A stretch of 64,000 nucleotides of DNA, taken from NCBI GenBank assembly GCA_002946415.1, contig NJPS01000016.1:558001-622000 (forward strand). Reading direction: 5' to 3'. The notes under the pieces were generated by a model. The model made no database searches. It had not been told where the DNA came from and saw only the letters and a list, made by a program, of their open reading frames with translations. The first letter of the stretch is position 1. Every line of letters begins with the position of its first letter. Both the position numbers and the translations under genes were made by a program. The stretch is from Rutstroemia sp. NJR-2017a BVV2. Lineage: Eukaryota; Ascomycota; Leotiomycetes; Helotiales; Rutstroemiaceae. Below, piece by piece: positions 1 through 13,500 of the stretch.

Positions 1-494
1 TTAACATTTTTCTGGAGGTTTGGCGTATGTAGTGTAGTGTACTCGTAGTCTTTGCGCTTTGTCGATCCTTAATATGGAGGGGCAGGTTTTCGGCATCTAC
101 CCGAAATCTAGCCTTGTTTGAAAACGTGCCGCCAGCCTTCTGTAGACGACAGGGCCGGAAAGGAACCCTTCATTGTGATTCGCTAGATAAGTGATCGCAA
201 TCGTGTCAATATCATCACAATCGTCTCAGCCACGATAATAACGCAAGCCCTTTTAACGTGAGCAGCCATTCCAACAAGTGATACGTATCCCAAGATAGAA
301 ATATGCGAATATCCTCTGCAACAAATCTACAGTACGGTTTACCATATAAGCTTCAAATCATTCTCCAAGCTCGTTACTGGGCTATTAGGCTGCACATTCC
401 TTACCAGTTTACAATCATGATATACGATGTATAATCTGATCGATTCCAATTATTCACAAAACAACCCCGTTCAACTCGTGCATACAATTGAGAC
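1..494. other. Intergenic, upstream of the TMF-like gene
   Basis: No coding frame with family resemblance is visible on either strand. It presumably holds the promoter and 5' UTR of the gene starting at 495. I see no clear TATA box or repeat. Confidence 0.5.
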
Positions 495-3222
495 ATGACA
501 AGTCCTGCAAAGCAGAGCTCCTCGAGATGGGGCTCCTTTCTTCAACAAGCTGTAGCTGGCGTCGAATCTAGACTTGACAATATATTAGCAGAAGGGCAAG
601 ATGCCCCGCCAGGGAGCAAACCTGCATCTGCATCTGTCACCCCAGCGCCAGCCAAATTAGAGACAGGTACGGCATATTGGCGTGTATTTGCAAGCTTGAG
701 TGGGCGTTGATTTAAAAGTTCCTCTAGGTGTTTCGCGAAGCGGTTCCAACAGTAGCAGAACAAATGATCGTTTACAAGAACGTCTGGCAAGGGCGGTAGC
801 TGCAAAACAAGCACAGAAGGGCGAAGCTCGATCATCCTCTAATGTACCGTCGCGAACCGGTAGTCCGATTACAGCAAGCGACAGTCCGAGACGAAGTATC
901 GATGCACCGTCAAGTGCGGGGGAAGAGCAGCTTCCGAAGACCTCGTCCCAGCTTGAGCGGCCTAATACGAATGCCGAGCCTGTTGAAAATGGGACACCTA
1001 CCGTGGAAGTTCGGCCTAGTACACCGGCTACAGAAACGATTACAGAACCTCCGTCAGCACCAAACAGCGGCATTACTGTGGAGAATGAACCCGCTTCCCG
1101 GCTGTCAGTAGAATCTACGAGATCTAGCGCACCTAGAGACTCAATTGATTCCCTCCGCACGTCTGATCTGTTGCCTCGCTCTTCAGTTGATGAGTCTGCG
1201 CCTCATATAGATGGTGCGTCAGCGCAGAAGACTCCCGCAGAATATGAAGCTTTACTCCGTCAACTCCAATCAGATTACGAGACATCGGAGCTACAAAGGC
1301 AGGATGAAGTCCATGGATATGTTGAGCGCATTGATGCTTTGCAGGCAAAGCTGCAATATCTGGCGAAAGAAAGTCTAGAATCCGCGAAGAAAGCTATTGG
1401 TTCTGCACCGGCCGGGAGTCTGGAGAAGAAGCTGGCAGAGAAGGAACAGCAGGTTGTGCTGTTAATGGAAGAAGGACAGACCTTGTCGAAGAAGGAATTG
1501 ACCTATATGACCACGATTAAGAAGTTGCGTGCAAAGATCGCCGAGGATAGCAAGGAGATCGCAGAAGCCAAAAAGAAACAAGAGAAGGCCGAAACGGACG
1601 CAGCAGCTCTTTCCGAGCGATTGAAGCGGGTTGAGGGTGCCGAGAAACGATTGAATGAGAGAAATGGCTTAATCAATCGTTTACAGAAAGATCTGGATGC
1701 GGCAAAGGTTGAACGAGATGCTAAAGATACCACTATCAACAGTCTGAGGGCTCAATTGGAAGAATCTGTTACTCGCGAGAAGCAGGCTGAGACGAAGCTC
1801 GCTCAGGAAGCTCTCGAGGCCGAAAGAAAACGTGTTGCAGAACTTGAAGACGATATCTCTAACCTCAAGATTGAAAAGGAGCTCGTCAATGATAGGGCTC
1901 AAGTTCAAATCAAAGAACTGAGAGATAAGTTGGATAGGGAAGCAGAAATGGCTCGGGTTGCGGCTCTGGAAATGAAGAACGAACAACAGATGCTAGAGAG
2001 TAAGTTAGAGGTGATGAGAGCTAGGGCAGAAGAGGTCTCATCTGGGGCAGCTGGAGATGCGCAGGCAAAACTTTTGCGCCAAATTGAAACTCTGCAAACA
2101 CAATATGCCGTAGCAAGTGAGAATTGGCAAGGGATTGAGGCCTCGTTGACTGCACGTACAACAAGTTTGGAAAAGGAGAGAGACGAAGCGATCAAGCGCG
2201 AAGCCGATGTTAGGCGGAAGGCTCGTGAAGTGGTAAGCGTGCATTCTCAATGTTATCACAAAATAGCTATTGACTTTGAATAGGCACTGAAAGCTAAGCG
2301 GAATGAAGATGAACTCGAGGAGACCAGATCACAGCTACCTAACTTCCAGCAAGAACTTACCGAGCGAAGCGCTCAGCTCGACAACCTAAAGAAACGTGCT
2401 GAAGAAGCTGAAGCAGCTTTGGTTGCCGCGAAAGCAGAGTTTGAGGACCAGAAGCAGGCTTGGAAATTCGAATTGCAACAACGAATTGATGAAGAGAGGC
2501 AGAAAATGCAAGACGAAATGGTGGTTGGCTCTCGTGCTGAATCTCCCGCTGCAAGTCGAAGGGGTCTTACCTCCGAATACCTGGGTCTTCAGAACCTACA
2601 GCTCAGGAGAGCCTCAGCTCGTTCTACAACAGGCGAGATGCCAACCTCCGAGCGCCTTCCTGGACGTCGCCCTTCGGTTCAACCTCTCACTAGGTCATCC
2701 GGTCACGGAACACCCACGCGTCAAGATTCCACTCAATCCTTCACCCATTCTCTTCCTACAAACGGCGACCTCCCTCCACAAACCCCCTCTATCCACACAC
2801 TAGACCACGATGACTTCTTCGAGCACCACCGCTCCTCCTCCCCGCAACAAACCATCCACGACATCGTATCCACCTCGACCGCCGCAGCCGGGCCCTCAGT
2901 CCAACTCGTCGAGCGCATGAGCTCCGCCGTGCGCAAACTCGAGAGCGAAAAAGTATCCACGAAAGAAGATCTCGCACGGATCGCGAAACAGAGAGACGAG
3001 GCGAGAGCGGAGATTGTGCAGTTGATGAAGGAGGTGGAGAGTAAGAGGGAGGTTGAGTCGAGGATCAAAGAGCTGGAGACGGAGTTGGAGGGCGTGAAGC
3101 AGAGGTATGAGACTACGTTGGAGATGTTGGGGGAGAAGAGTGAGTTGGTGGAGGAGTTGAAGGGGGATGTGCAGGATTTGAAAGCTATGTATAAGGAGTT
3201 GGTTATTAAGACTGTGGAGTGA
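495..3222 (+). CDS. TMF/Sgm1-like Golgi coiled-coil protein
   Basis: Three exons: 495-666, 728-2232 and 2284-3222, giving about 871 residues. Both introns (61 and 51 bp) have GT...AG ends and keep the frame. The N-terminus has a short conserved-looking stretch (WGSFLQQAVAGVESRLD), then a Ser/Thr/Pro-rich linker to about residue 230, a long coiled coil to about 660, a second low-complexity stretch, and a final coiled coil (about 760-871, from VQLVERMSSAVRKLE to YKELVIKTVE). That last block resembles the C-terminal domain of TATA-element modulatory factor and yeast Sgm1. In that family this domain binds Rab6/Ypt6 at the Golgi. The name TMF is historical, and a transcription role is not implied. 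Its 3' end converges on the next gene. The family call is good; the exact function is inferred. Confidence 0.85.
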
Positions 3223-3658
3223 GTGAGTGGTGTTTGTGCGATATTGCGGAAATGGAGGTGGAGCTGGTGCTGTATTACTTATGTGGGAATCGTGGCGTGG
3301 TAGATTTGCTTTTAGAGGTGTACTAAGTAAGTGGTGGTGCGATTGATGTTTGAGCTGGGAGGATGTCGAGCAGTATACTTGAATGGCTGCTTAGAATTTG
3401 ATATTAGCATGGTGAGGAAAAAAAGATACCTAAATTAGTTGCAAGGAGAGCGAAGAAATGCATGTAAGATATGAAAGAGTGGTTATGAAGTTTAGAAGCA
3501 GCGATCGAGAAATGAACGATATCCTTATGAGAGAAGGTTAATGGATGAATGTCATGAAAATGTAATTGATAATGTCCTCTACTATATGCGTCTTTACACC
3601 AAATCAATCTAGGCAATATAACCCATCTATTCAAACACATTAACACTACCTCCCAACT
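3223..3658. other. Convergent intergenic, two 3' UTRs
   Basis: This lies between two convergent stop codons. It is AT-leaning with no supported gene and probably carries both 3' UTRs and poly(A) sites. Confidence 0.5.
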
Positions 3659-5294
3659 TTACAACTTACTACCCTTCGCATCCTTCGCCTTCTTAACAGG
3701 CGGACCTCCCACCCTCCTTTTCCACTCCTCCGACAGCGTCTGCTTCTCCACCAACGGTTTCTTCGTCCACTCCAAATACTCCTGCAACCCCGTCTTCCAC
3801 CTCTGAACCTCCTTTCCCACCCAAGGCGCCATCCCCTCTGCACAAAGCGTCGTCGCTTCCTGCGCAATCAGATGACCATAGCCCTGCAGGAAAATCTCCT
3901 CCACTCTCCCTTTCTTGATTCCCCCACTGCCACCATGTCCCGTCCCAGTTAGTTCTCGTCGGCTCGCACACCCCTTTGGCTCGCAGAGAGCGCTCTCGGT
4001 ACCGTAGACGTAGAGCACGCTAGGACGCAGCTGCGGTAGTTGCAGAAAGGTGTTTATGGGCTCGGGACGGTAGAAGGGGAATTGGACGGGAGAGGCTGGG
4101 TGTAGGTCGGGGAGTAGGTCGGGATGCAGGAGCTCGGTGCCCGAGGGGGAGAAGGCTGACCAGGAGGGCCGAGCGAAGTAGAAGCATTCTTGGTGCTTGG
4201 GCGTGGTGAGCGTGTAGGCGTTGGGTTCGGGATGGATGAGCGTGGGGGTGGGCCGGATGGCGTGGGCGCACCAGCGGTCGAGGACGCGGGGGTCCCATTT
4301 TTTGTAGGCAGGGGAATTGCGGAAGGCGGTTTCGGCTGCCTCGCGAGTGGGCCACTGGGAGACGGGGGTTAGTGAGGTGGAATCGTGAAGGATAATTAGT
4401 TTGAAGTGGGTTAGGGTGAGATATGGTGGGTGCAACATAATGTCAGGAGGACAAGTTCAAATCAAGTAAAATCAGGCACTCACAAGGTCTCGACGGAAAG
4501 TGGAGAGACGGTTGGGATCTGGTCCAATTGTAGCAGATGCATGTTGCTGGATCACTGGGTCGAGCATCACGATAGTGGTTAAAAGGCGTGGATGCATGAG
4601 AGCGAGGTTGGTGAGTTGGTTTCCGCCCATTGAATGTCCTACTCCGATAATGGGTTGAGGCATCTCAGAACGGAATGTATTGACCATGTGGAGGAGGTCG
4701 CGGGCATGGTCAGTCCATGATGCTGGTGTTCGTTAGTGACTATTTGTATGAGGGCTGTGACTATTTGGGTTTTGGTGAAGGGGCTTCAGCTATTCGTAAA
4801 CTGATAGGAAGTCATTGCCAATGAGCACCTCCCATCAAACTCAATGCCCTCAACAATATCAAACCACGAAGCAAACAGAAATTTGGACATACGGTCATCC
4901 CCGATTAACTGCTCGTTCAAAACGCTACTTGCGCCCTCATGAGCTATATCTGCAATCCATATACTTCGGATTCTGAACCCATTCGCTTTTGACCGCGCAT
5001 GAAGGTCTTCCCACAAGGGCTCATATAGTTCCTGAAATAGGATTAATCACATGAGACTTTTTCATATGTACAAGGAGGCGATCAACGGCTTACTTTGGGA
5101 TATCCATTTGCATGTGCTCCAATGATTGTCACATCACCTTGCTCTGGATTGGGATTATCTCGCGGGATGTATTGCTTAATGGCTAGGCGTAATACATCTT
5201 CTTGAGCATTTGCCGTCGCACGAGCATATTCGCGGATATGCTGACATTCAATAGTGTGTTCCTTGATCTCGAAGATGCTTGTAGCAGATGCCAT
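3659..5294 (-). CDS. Peroxisomal alpha/beta hydrolase, MpaH-like
   Basis: Minus strand, four exons: 5294-5094, 5031-4893, 4722-4484 and 4354-3659, giving about 424 residues. The joins restore the family's conserved text, for example GDD then PSWTDHARDLL across intron 2. The nucleophile elbow GHSMGG puts the catalytic serine at about residue 144. A late GYGH histidine near residue 354 fits the triad. The protein ends in SKL, a type 1 peroxisomal targeting signal. The MpaH family contains peroxisomal hydrolases, including an acyl-CoA hydrolase of mycophenolic acid synthesis. Here no polyketide synthase or other cluster gene lies nearby, so a general fatty or acyl-CoA role is as likely. Intron 3 (129 bp) contains no internal AG between its donor and the chosen acceptor at 4355-4356, so the site is unambiguous. 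Confidence 0.85.
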
Positions 5295-6013
5295 GTTGGA
5301 GTATGGGGAAGCCCCCTGAGCGCCTTAACGGGAGATGGGCGGGATAAGAGAAATGAAAAGGATACAATGGACTGCAATCCCAATACTGAGGTTTCATGCA
5401 ATATCAAAGTAGAAGTACATGGATGGGATTCAGGTGGAAGTCATTGCGGCCCAGGCAGCTACTAATGTATAATATTCTGTGTAGCATGTAGTTTCATGGC
5501 TAGCTGGGTCGGATATCCTCTTCTCCACAACCTGGAGTGCCTCGGCATAAGTGCAGCTAAATCTAGACCAAGGAAGGTATTGAAGAAAGAGACGAAACGT
5601 TGTCGTCGCAGAAATGAAAGGCCATTGCAACTTCCCAAATAAAGGACATCAGATTCGCTTTGTCACAATAAAATTATACTGAAGTGCTCAAGTTGGTGCA
5701 TTGTTGGAGAACTCATCTCTCATCGCAACGACGAATTGACGATTACGTAATTCACACGTGAATCCGCGTGGGAAATCAATTAAAGATCCCCCGCTATAAT
5801 TTAGCGCGTTTGCTTCTCACGCTCAATCGGACGTGTTTCCAGGTACGCGATTTTTGTTTGTACGTACTTCAGAGTGCGTCGGATATTTCATATGCTTTAG
5901 ACTACGACGATCCCATTCGTTTTCTCTATTCAAGCCAGGTCTTGCATAGGCGCTGAGACGACAGTTACCTCTCATTATCAATATCTCTCATGCCAAAGAA
6001 TTATTGATACAAG
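5295..6013. promoter_or_regulatory. Divergent intergenic promoter region
   Basis: Region of 719 bp between the divergent starts of the peroxisomal hydrolase (-) and the BRCT gene (+). It must hold both promoters. Short open frames here have no family resemblance. No confident regulatory motif was found. Confidence 0.5.
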
Positions 6014-8650
6014 ATGGCGGATCCAAACCAAACTCCGATATTCGACGGTTGCGTAATTGCCATCGTTGTGAGCGGGCAACTCCCAAAATCCCAAGCACTC
6101 GACGTAGGTTCACCACATACCCAACTCTATCACACAGTATTGATGGAATAATGTCTAGATCGCAGGAATCGTCGAGGGAAATGGTGCTATCGTACAAGAA
6201 ATCAAGGCGGATATGGACATGAACCTGGAGGAAATCACACATATCGTCTCTTCCACCACCGATTTTGCAGCCTTCCCTGCAGCAAGCCTACAAATGGTAC
6301 CGGTTGTCAAACCTTCCTGGGTATCGGTATCGCTTTCGAAGAACAAATTGGCGCAAATACGACCTCATACTCCCGATGAAAGACTCATATTCTCAAATGT
6401 TGTGCTCACATGCGCGGATATTCCGCAAGGCGATAAAGATGCGATTATTGGATGTACACTAGCAATGGGTGGCATGGAAAGTAATAGCTTGACCAAATTG
6501 GTAACTCATATCTGCGCATTAAGTATGGACCATCCAAAATGTCTGTCCGCCAAAGAGAAGAATCTTAGGTGCAAGATTGTGCTACCGCATTGGTGAGTAC
6601 CATAGGTCGCCGTGCACATCAGCAGCTAACATCGATAGGTTTGATGATTGTCTGAAACTCGGAAAGAGAATCGACGAGACACCCTACCTCTTGCCTAACC
6701 CAGAGATTTTTCACAAGAAACCAGAAGATGCCATGCCCATACCCTCATCAACCGGGCTCGAGGGCGCTACTGGGCCGAAACCTGAAATTGCAAATCTCAC
6801 TCCTACAAAGTTCCGTATCGAACGTGAATTGGACGTATTTAAAAATAAGGACGTTATGCTATCCAAAGATTTGGACATTTCACCCCGGCTTCTAGGAGTA
6901 TTTGAAGATATCATCCGGAAAGGTGGAGGATCGATCACAACGTCGGTCTTCGAAGCGGATATGTATGTCTGCCATTACCGTGAAGGTAGAGATTACGTGT
7001 TTGCTTCAAGAAATGGAATCGACGTCGGCAACCTTTCATGGCTCTATCACTTAATCACCCATAACGAATGGACGTCTCCTTTCCGACGATTGCTGCACTA
7101 TCCGGTCCCTAAAGGCGGTCTGGAAGGCTTTCAAAATTACAAAATCACACTTTCTAATTACGGCGGAGAAGCGCGCCTGTATCTCGAAAATCTTGTGACT
7201 GCAGCCGGTGGAGAGTTTACGAAGAGTATGAAGCCAGACAACACACATCTGATCACCGCTAGAAAATCCAGTGAAAAGTGCAGCGCTGCTGAAGAGTGGA
7301 ACATCGATATGGTGAATCACCTGTGGCTTGAGGAATCTTACGCAAAATGCGAAATACAAAGACTGACTGATCCTCGCTACACTCACTTTCCACCAAGGAC
7401 AAATCTGGCTGAAGTCATTGGCCAGACTCAGTTCGATCATAAAGCTTTGAAGCAAAAGTACTTTCCACGCGATCCTATCCCGGAACCCGGTGATCCAAAA
7501 CCACGCAAAAAGCCCTTGATTGTAGATCAAGTCATGTCGGGCACGGCTGATGCTGAAGAGACCAACGGCATGGCGCCACCGCGCAAATCCAAAGGAAGGA
7601 GAGTCTCTTCGAACCTTCTGGCAACACCGGCAAATAAGAACCGAACTTCTTTGGGGAAGGAAAATGATACGCCTTCGTCAACAGGGAGTCGCAGCGCAAA
7701 GGACAAGGCCATCAATGCCATTCACGATCTCGCTCCCGATCTTGCTCTTTATGAAAAAGAGAAGAAGAGGAAGGGTCATGTCTTTGGGGGTGACCGGGCT
7801 GCTAACAAGGTAGAAAAGGAAAGAAGTCTACAGCGTAGCTCCAGCCCCACCCATAAAGATTCCGACACTGAAGAGGTTGAGGTTCGGCCAAACAAGAAAC
7901 AGAAAGTTGCAACGAGGACTACGGAGATTCAAGTTCGTATGCTAGTTACAGGATACACGGTGTGGCAAACCGAGCCTAACAAAGAGGATACTGATACAGT
8001 AAGTTGGAGTTTCAGGATTCTGTTGGAGCAGTCACTAATATTTTTAGAAAAAACTTCGAAATCTTGGTATTGCTATTTGGAAGAACTCCGGGAAGGTGGA
8101 CTACATGGCTGCTCCTAAGATGGTCAGAACTCGCAAGTTCTTAGTAGGTCTAGCACATGGTCCAATAATAGTATCCGATAATTATATCGAGGCTTGTATT
8201 AAGGCCGGGAAAATGCTCGATGTTGAGGATTTTCCATTGAAGGACCCTGAGAACGAGAAGAAACATGGCGTCAAGTTGAAGGATGCTGTAGCTCGGGCAA
8301 GGACCAACAAAGGGCGACTTCTTGCTGGGGTCCCAATTTACTCTACTGCGGATATTGAAAACGGTTTTGAGACTTACAAGGATATTGCGGAGGTCAACAG
8401 CGCCACTTTCGGTGTCTATAAGGGGCGGCCAGTCATCAAACCTACAAAGCCAGAAGAAGACGATGGGCCACCTGAACCAGTCTACCTCATCACCGGTGAA
8501 AAGAAATCAGAAAAAGACCTATGGCCGAAGTTCACGGACATGGCAAAGGCGGGTAACATGGAGCCGAGGATCGTTAAGGTCGAGTGGTTATTGGATGTTG
8601 CTATGTCTCAACAGATGAAGTGGGACAAGAAATATTTACACAAGGCTTGA
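6014..8650 (+). CDS. BRCT-repeat DNA damage protein, Rtt107/Brc1-like
   Basis: Four exons: 6014-6103, 6159-6592, 6639-7998 and 8048-8650, giving about 828 residues. The first intron (6104-6158) was placed by frame: only acceptor 6157-6158 continues QALD into IAGIVEGNGA. The N-terminal half is a run of BRCT-like repeats (ITHIVSS...DF, VVKPSWVSVSL, THLITARKSSEK...WLEESY). A charged, Ser-rich linker follows (about 440-590) with a basic NKKQK stretch. A C-terminal BRCT pair follows (VRMLVTGY..., then FLVGLAHGPIIVSDNYIEAC, ending LDVAMSQQMKW). This order matches fission yeast Brc1 and budding yeast Rtt107, scaffolds that bind phosphorylated H2A at stalled forks and recruit Smc5/6. Individual phosphate-binding residues were not assigned. 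Confidence 0.85.
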
Positions 8651-9377
8651 TTTCAGCGTATATAATAATACATTTTTTGCTCGTCATTTTGGTAGCCTGG
8701 CGAAAGGTGTTTGCTAGACATATTGATACCTCTTTTTCTTGGTGGTGCGGGAAATTCGGAGCTTTAAGGGATCTTGGGAAAAGGAGGGAATGTACACTAG
8801 CTAGCTTATGAGATATGTGTATCAAGATTTTGTGAGATGAATTTAGCTGTATGCAGTTTCAATTGATATGGAGACCTAGGCTTGACTTTTGGGCTTTGAC
8901 ACAACGCAGTCGCTGCAAAACGAGCTTGTATTTCCACATGAGGTCTGTCACCGTATCCTAGGGGCAATAGTCTAACTGAATGCGAATTCTTGTCGATGAT
9001 CGGATTCTCTGAATATAATCCTCTCGCAAGAGTCTTTCCGTGAATGAGACAACACGTATCCACACCTGATTCCCTTCTCACTAACAGCCTCAATTGACCG
9101 TCAAGCCCACCGAAGCGCTCAAGCTCCACATCGCAATCCTTCTATATACCACCCCGCCAATATAAACTTCAATGAGCACCAAACTCCCATCTAGCAGCTA
9201 GCCCAGCGCTAATGCATATACCCCAATATCATGAAATCGTCCATTCCAACGCCGAACTTGCCCCATATATACCATACCATGCTGGATCATACAAATGCTA
9301 TGCGCCGTTTTCTCACCTCCCGCTTCTTGTATATAAATCCTCATCCTCATACCCTCAGCGCAACCGCAAGCGCAATC
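8651..9377. other. Convergent intergenic
   Basis: Between convergent stop codons of the BRCT gene and VPS25. Only short random frames were found. Probably 3' UTRs. Confidence 0.45.
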
Positions 9378-10113
9378 TCAAAAGAACTTCACACCCTGCT
9401 GATCTTCCTGTCCAAAGACCTGCGCCTTCCCCCTCTTGACCAGTATTGCGAGTGCTTTCTGTAATATTTCCGGATCGAGACCGTGGAATTCTGGTTTGCG
9501 CAAGATACCATAATTAGCATATTCTTGTATATAAACGCCTTTCCAATAACACTCTAGAAGAAACTTATGCAGTGGAGTAGATGGGGCATGCAACAAGAAA
9601 TCCCAAGATAAATAGAGAAAACCAGGAAAACAAACCAGCATCCCTCGTCCCCTCCCCCTCCACCAACTCATAAAGCGTCAACACCGACCCCTTCTGCCCC
9701 GTCCCCTCCACCCACTCCTCCACCACTCTTGCCCACTCCTCCGGTTTGCGCCACCAAATCCAATACATATCGCCCTCTTTCGCATCCTTGGCTACCGCTT
9801 TCCCCGCCCCAGCAATGCCCTCCGCGCGGCCCTCCCTCTTCATAAACTCGAGCACCTCTCTCACACCCTTTTCATCCAGTCGCCTGTTTATCCGCGCGTT
9901 GTAGAACAGCTCGCTGTTGAGGGAAGCGGATATCGAGAGCCGGAAAATGCGGTAATGCGAGTGGTAGGCGAGGATAAGGGAGGACCATTTCTGGAGCTGG
10001 GCGTGCAGCGTTGAGGACTGGGGTTGGAGGGTGAAGAAGGGGGGAAACGAATGTTCACGGGGGAAGGGAAAGGGGTTGTTCGTGGAGAGAGAGGTTGGGT
10101 GGGTTGTTGTCAT
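9378..10113 (-). CDS. VPS25: ESCRT-II subunit VPS25
   Basis: Minus strand, two exons: 10113-9636 and 9490-9378, giving about 196 residues, with one 145-bp intron. The join turns GTRDA plus EFHGLD into one continuous winged-helix segment. The N-terminus carries the proline/phenylalanine-rich FPPFFTLQP stretch used by VPS25 to contact VPS22/VPS36, then QLQKWSSLILAYHSHYRIF. The C-terminus ends GVKFF, the typical VPS25 ending. ESCRT-II acts on endosomes in sorting ubiquitinated cargo into multivesicular bodies. Length is normal for the family. Reading through the intron would give a spurious extension, so the spliced form is preferred. Confidence 0.93.
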
Positions 10114-10550
10114 GTCTGATTTTTGGGTGTTGGTATTGGTGTAGTGAGGGAAATAGTAGGTAGATCGGTGAACATAGAGGGGTAGTGTGGAACTGGTGGG
10201 GCGCTGAAGCTTGTTGGTCTGTGCGCTGGATATCAGATTCGGCGAACTACTTCTTGAGCTTGATGTGTTTATGCCTTCTACCTAATCACGTTCAGAGTTA
10301 GTTTACTTCCATCCATAGTCAGCAGTCATTGTCATATCATCTCGACTCCATTGTCCATGATCGTTGCCATATGTACATCTCACAAGTAATCCTCTTATGC
10401 TTTGCTCTCTCCTCACTATTTCCTTCATCAACAATCATATATAGACATCATGAATTCAACCTCTAGTTCAATCTCCAAACTCCACTAATGCATTCCAACC
10501 ATACATCCATTGATACCTTACCCAACGCCTCCGCTGATGTTTAAAGGAAA
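10114..10550. other. Intergenic between VPS25 and MDM1
   Basis: Both flanking genes lie on the minus strand, so this holds the VPS25 promoter and the MDM1 3' UTR. No gene is seen. Confidence 0.45.
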
Positions 10551-13500
10551 CTATGTAGTCAAATCGCCAAACAGAACATCAATAACCTCATCTAGTAGCG
10601 TAAATGCCAAATGTGCACTATAATTGTTAGCCTTGTATTGCATACTAAATGCAACGATCAAAGGAGTGACTTACTTCAATCTTGGATTATTAAACGTTGC
10701 GAATATTCTCCTACTTGCCGCTTGTGCATTGACTCTTCCAACTACACTCCCAACCAGATCAGGTATAAGAGTTGCGAGCATCAAGCTTGCTTCTTTGCGG
10801 CTCTTGCTCTTCTCGCTGCTCGAGCGTGCTTTGCTTTCTGTTTTCTTTTGACCACCAGGCCACATGGACTCTTTGAGAAGGTTGATGTACCGAACAAGTG
10901 CATCTTCTTGCAAGAACCCCTTGACGACTTCGCGTACTTTTCGTTCGATGGTACCGCCTAACAATTGATGAAGAACCACGACTACAGCCCTCCCTCGCAG
11001 CCAATTGTTGCCACGATTTAGCTCGAATACTTCGAGGAATATATCACAGATTGGCTTGACGAAAGGTTCGAGTTCCCGGTCCTCAAAGGCATTTAATTCT
11101 GCTTCTGCTTCAGCGGCCGTGAGTGGATCGTCACCAATCGTGCCAGGCATGGTAATCAACTGATTGGTAGCGGCAGATAGTAGGTTCTGACCTGCGACCG
11201 AGAGCTGGTCGAGAACTGGAATGTTTCCTAAGATGTCCTCCATACCATCTGTCACCGAGTTATAAAATCTAGTCATCATATCTTTCTTGCTCTCATTGGG
11301 ATCTGCTCCTTCCAGTTCTGGGGCCAACGCACTCTGCGATAAGAAAGCACGCAGTTCTCGACTTCGACAAACATCCGGTAATAAGAGAATCTCCCGTAAG
11401 TATTTCTCCAATGCTAGGCGTCGCTTCTGTAGAAAATCGGACTGTAATTTCATAACCATGCGTCTCCGTGGAAATTCAAGGTTCCTTGTAGAAGGATATT
11501 TGATGCGAAGCCGTTGATGAAGATCATGGAACTCGCTGTATCGACGGGTGATTGTCCAAGTCGCCGCAGGCATCTGCTCCCCGGCCTTTCTTTGCACTTC
11601 GATAACATAAAGAGCATATTCCCGGCCGTCCTCCTCCTTACCTACCATGATTGACTTTATCTTAACTGTGGACCGGCCATAAAGACTGTTATCACTCTCC
11701 TGAATAATGTACTGTTGCCTTTGAAGCTCCTTGCGCCGAATCTCTCTTTCTAGACTGGCCTTCGACTTCCGTAAAATTCTAAGCTCAGCTGTGTTGTTTG
11801 TGAGTTCGGCCTTCCTTGTCAAAGAGTCAACTACCGCATCTTGGGCTGTAAGTCGATCAATGTCAACCGTAAGTGCTGTGATGGCTTCAGCTAGTCCCAG
11901 GTCTCCAGGAGCAGCTTCAACAACCTCGTCTTGATTGTTTGCGTCCTTGTCATCTTCCGGATCATCGTGCTCATCAGACAGGAATTTCTCTTCATCACCA
12001 AACAGATCATCATCGGTGAAGACTCCAATCCTGGAAGAAGTGTTTACAAGACCAAGCGAAGCTATACTTGGCTTGTCGTGTCTTTCGATATCTTTCACAT
12101 TGCCAAATAAATCGGTACGCTTATGGTCGCCAGAATTTCTACCCGGAACATCGTTTGTTGAGTTGAGACTGGGATTTGGCGATTTCAAAGAGTCATTACC
12201 GAAAAGTGAAGCGTGAAGGTCATCGATATCCGGCTTATCTTCCATGATGTTGTTGAGAGCTTCCTCCATAGCTTGAACTACATTGTTGTCTGGCACAATC
12301 ACTTCAGGCTCTTGATCTAGACTTTGTACCGAGTTTACCATTGCATCACTGTCGAAGTCTTCTTCATCAAAGAGGGGAGGAGCATCCTCGTCCAGTGAAC
12401 TTCGAGAATTCGACATCGAGTTCCGCCTGTTAGTGGTGAGATCTGTAAATGACATGACATTTCGTCGCAAATCCGTTCTTTTCGGGCCTAACTTGGAGGG
12501 CATTCGAGGGTTTAGAGGAGCTTTTGTATTCAAAGACAATGATGTAGTCGACCTTGGTGGCATCGAAGGGTTGCGCTGCATATTCTCCGCCATGGGCGTC
12601 GGAGATGGTGAAGGTCGGCGAACGATTGAGGCTTCTTCGGATGCAAGACACTTGTAAAACAGGTCTGATTTCTTGAAGTGTTGGAAATACTTGTCCTGCA
12701 TGACTTCGAGGGCAGCAGTTTGAGCACGTAGAATAGCCCTTCTGGCCATGAAGTATTGTTTGGAAGTTGCCTTGTTTCCTGCCTTGAGAAAATCTTGGAC
12801 GAGACGTCTTGAAGTTTCTGGTACTTTAAGCTCCGGCTTTGACAGATATGCATCGTTGATTTGAGCAAGGTCCGTTCTGTCCGCTTCAGTCCATTGGGCA
12901 ATAGTCGTCGGGACTTCTTCATCCTCTGCGCCGTCCTCTTCCAGCGGGTTGCGGAAACCATCAACAACAATCCAGAATTGTACCATGGACATGCAATTCT
13001 GTCTGTCCATGTACTCCATGAAATACGAAAGGCCGGAAGGATCATGCAACAGATCTACTAGCGATGCTTTCTCGAGCTTGGATCCCTGATGACCATTGCC
13101 AACAGGGTGAAGTGCAGGAGCGCCTCGCTGGCCAGCAGCTGCCAGCTGATTGACTTTTTGATCCAGTATTCTCTTTCCAATATCTAGTCGACGAAGATAC
13201 ACAGGGTCCTGGCCTTCCTTCAATGCATCCCTTTTGAACTGACTTGATACCTCGCTTCGGAAACGTCTCGCATCCGACAGGTTGTTTGTTTTCCGTATTG
13301 CGCGAATGAACTTCTCAAACTTTCTCTCATGATCACCCGGAGATAGTCTTGGGAATGGAGTAGAGCGAGGAGATTTTGGAGCAGGCGAGGCATGCTCATC
13401 CAGAGCAGCACGGAGCTTTCGCACAGTCGATCTATCCTGCAACATAGAGCGTCCCTAAAATACGTTAGCTCCGTTCTTATGTATTCAATATCTGTGGAAG

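Noticed and set aside
657..1160. 167-codon minus-strand frame
   Set aside because: Shadow of the Ser-rich linker of the TMF-like gene.
5430..5630. 66-codon minus-strand frame between hydrolase and BRCT genes
   Set aside because: No homology that I recognise, and it lies in a shared promoter region.
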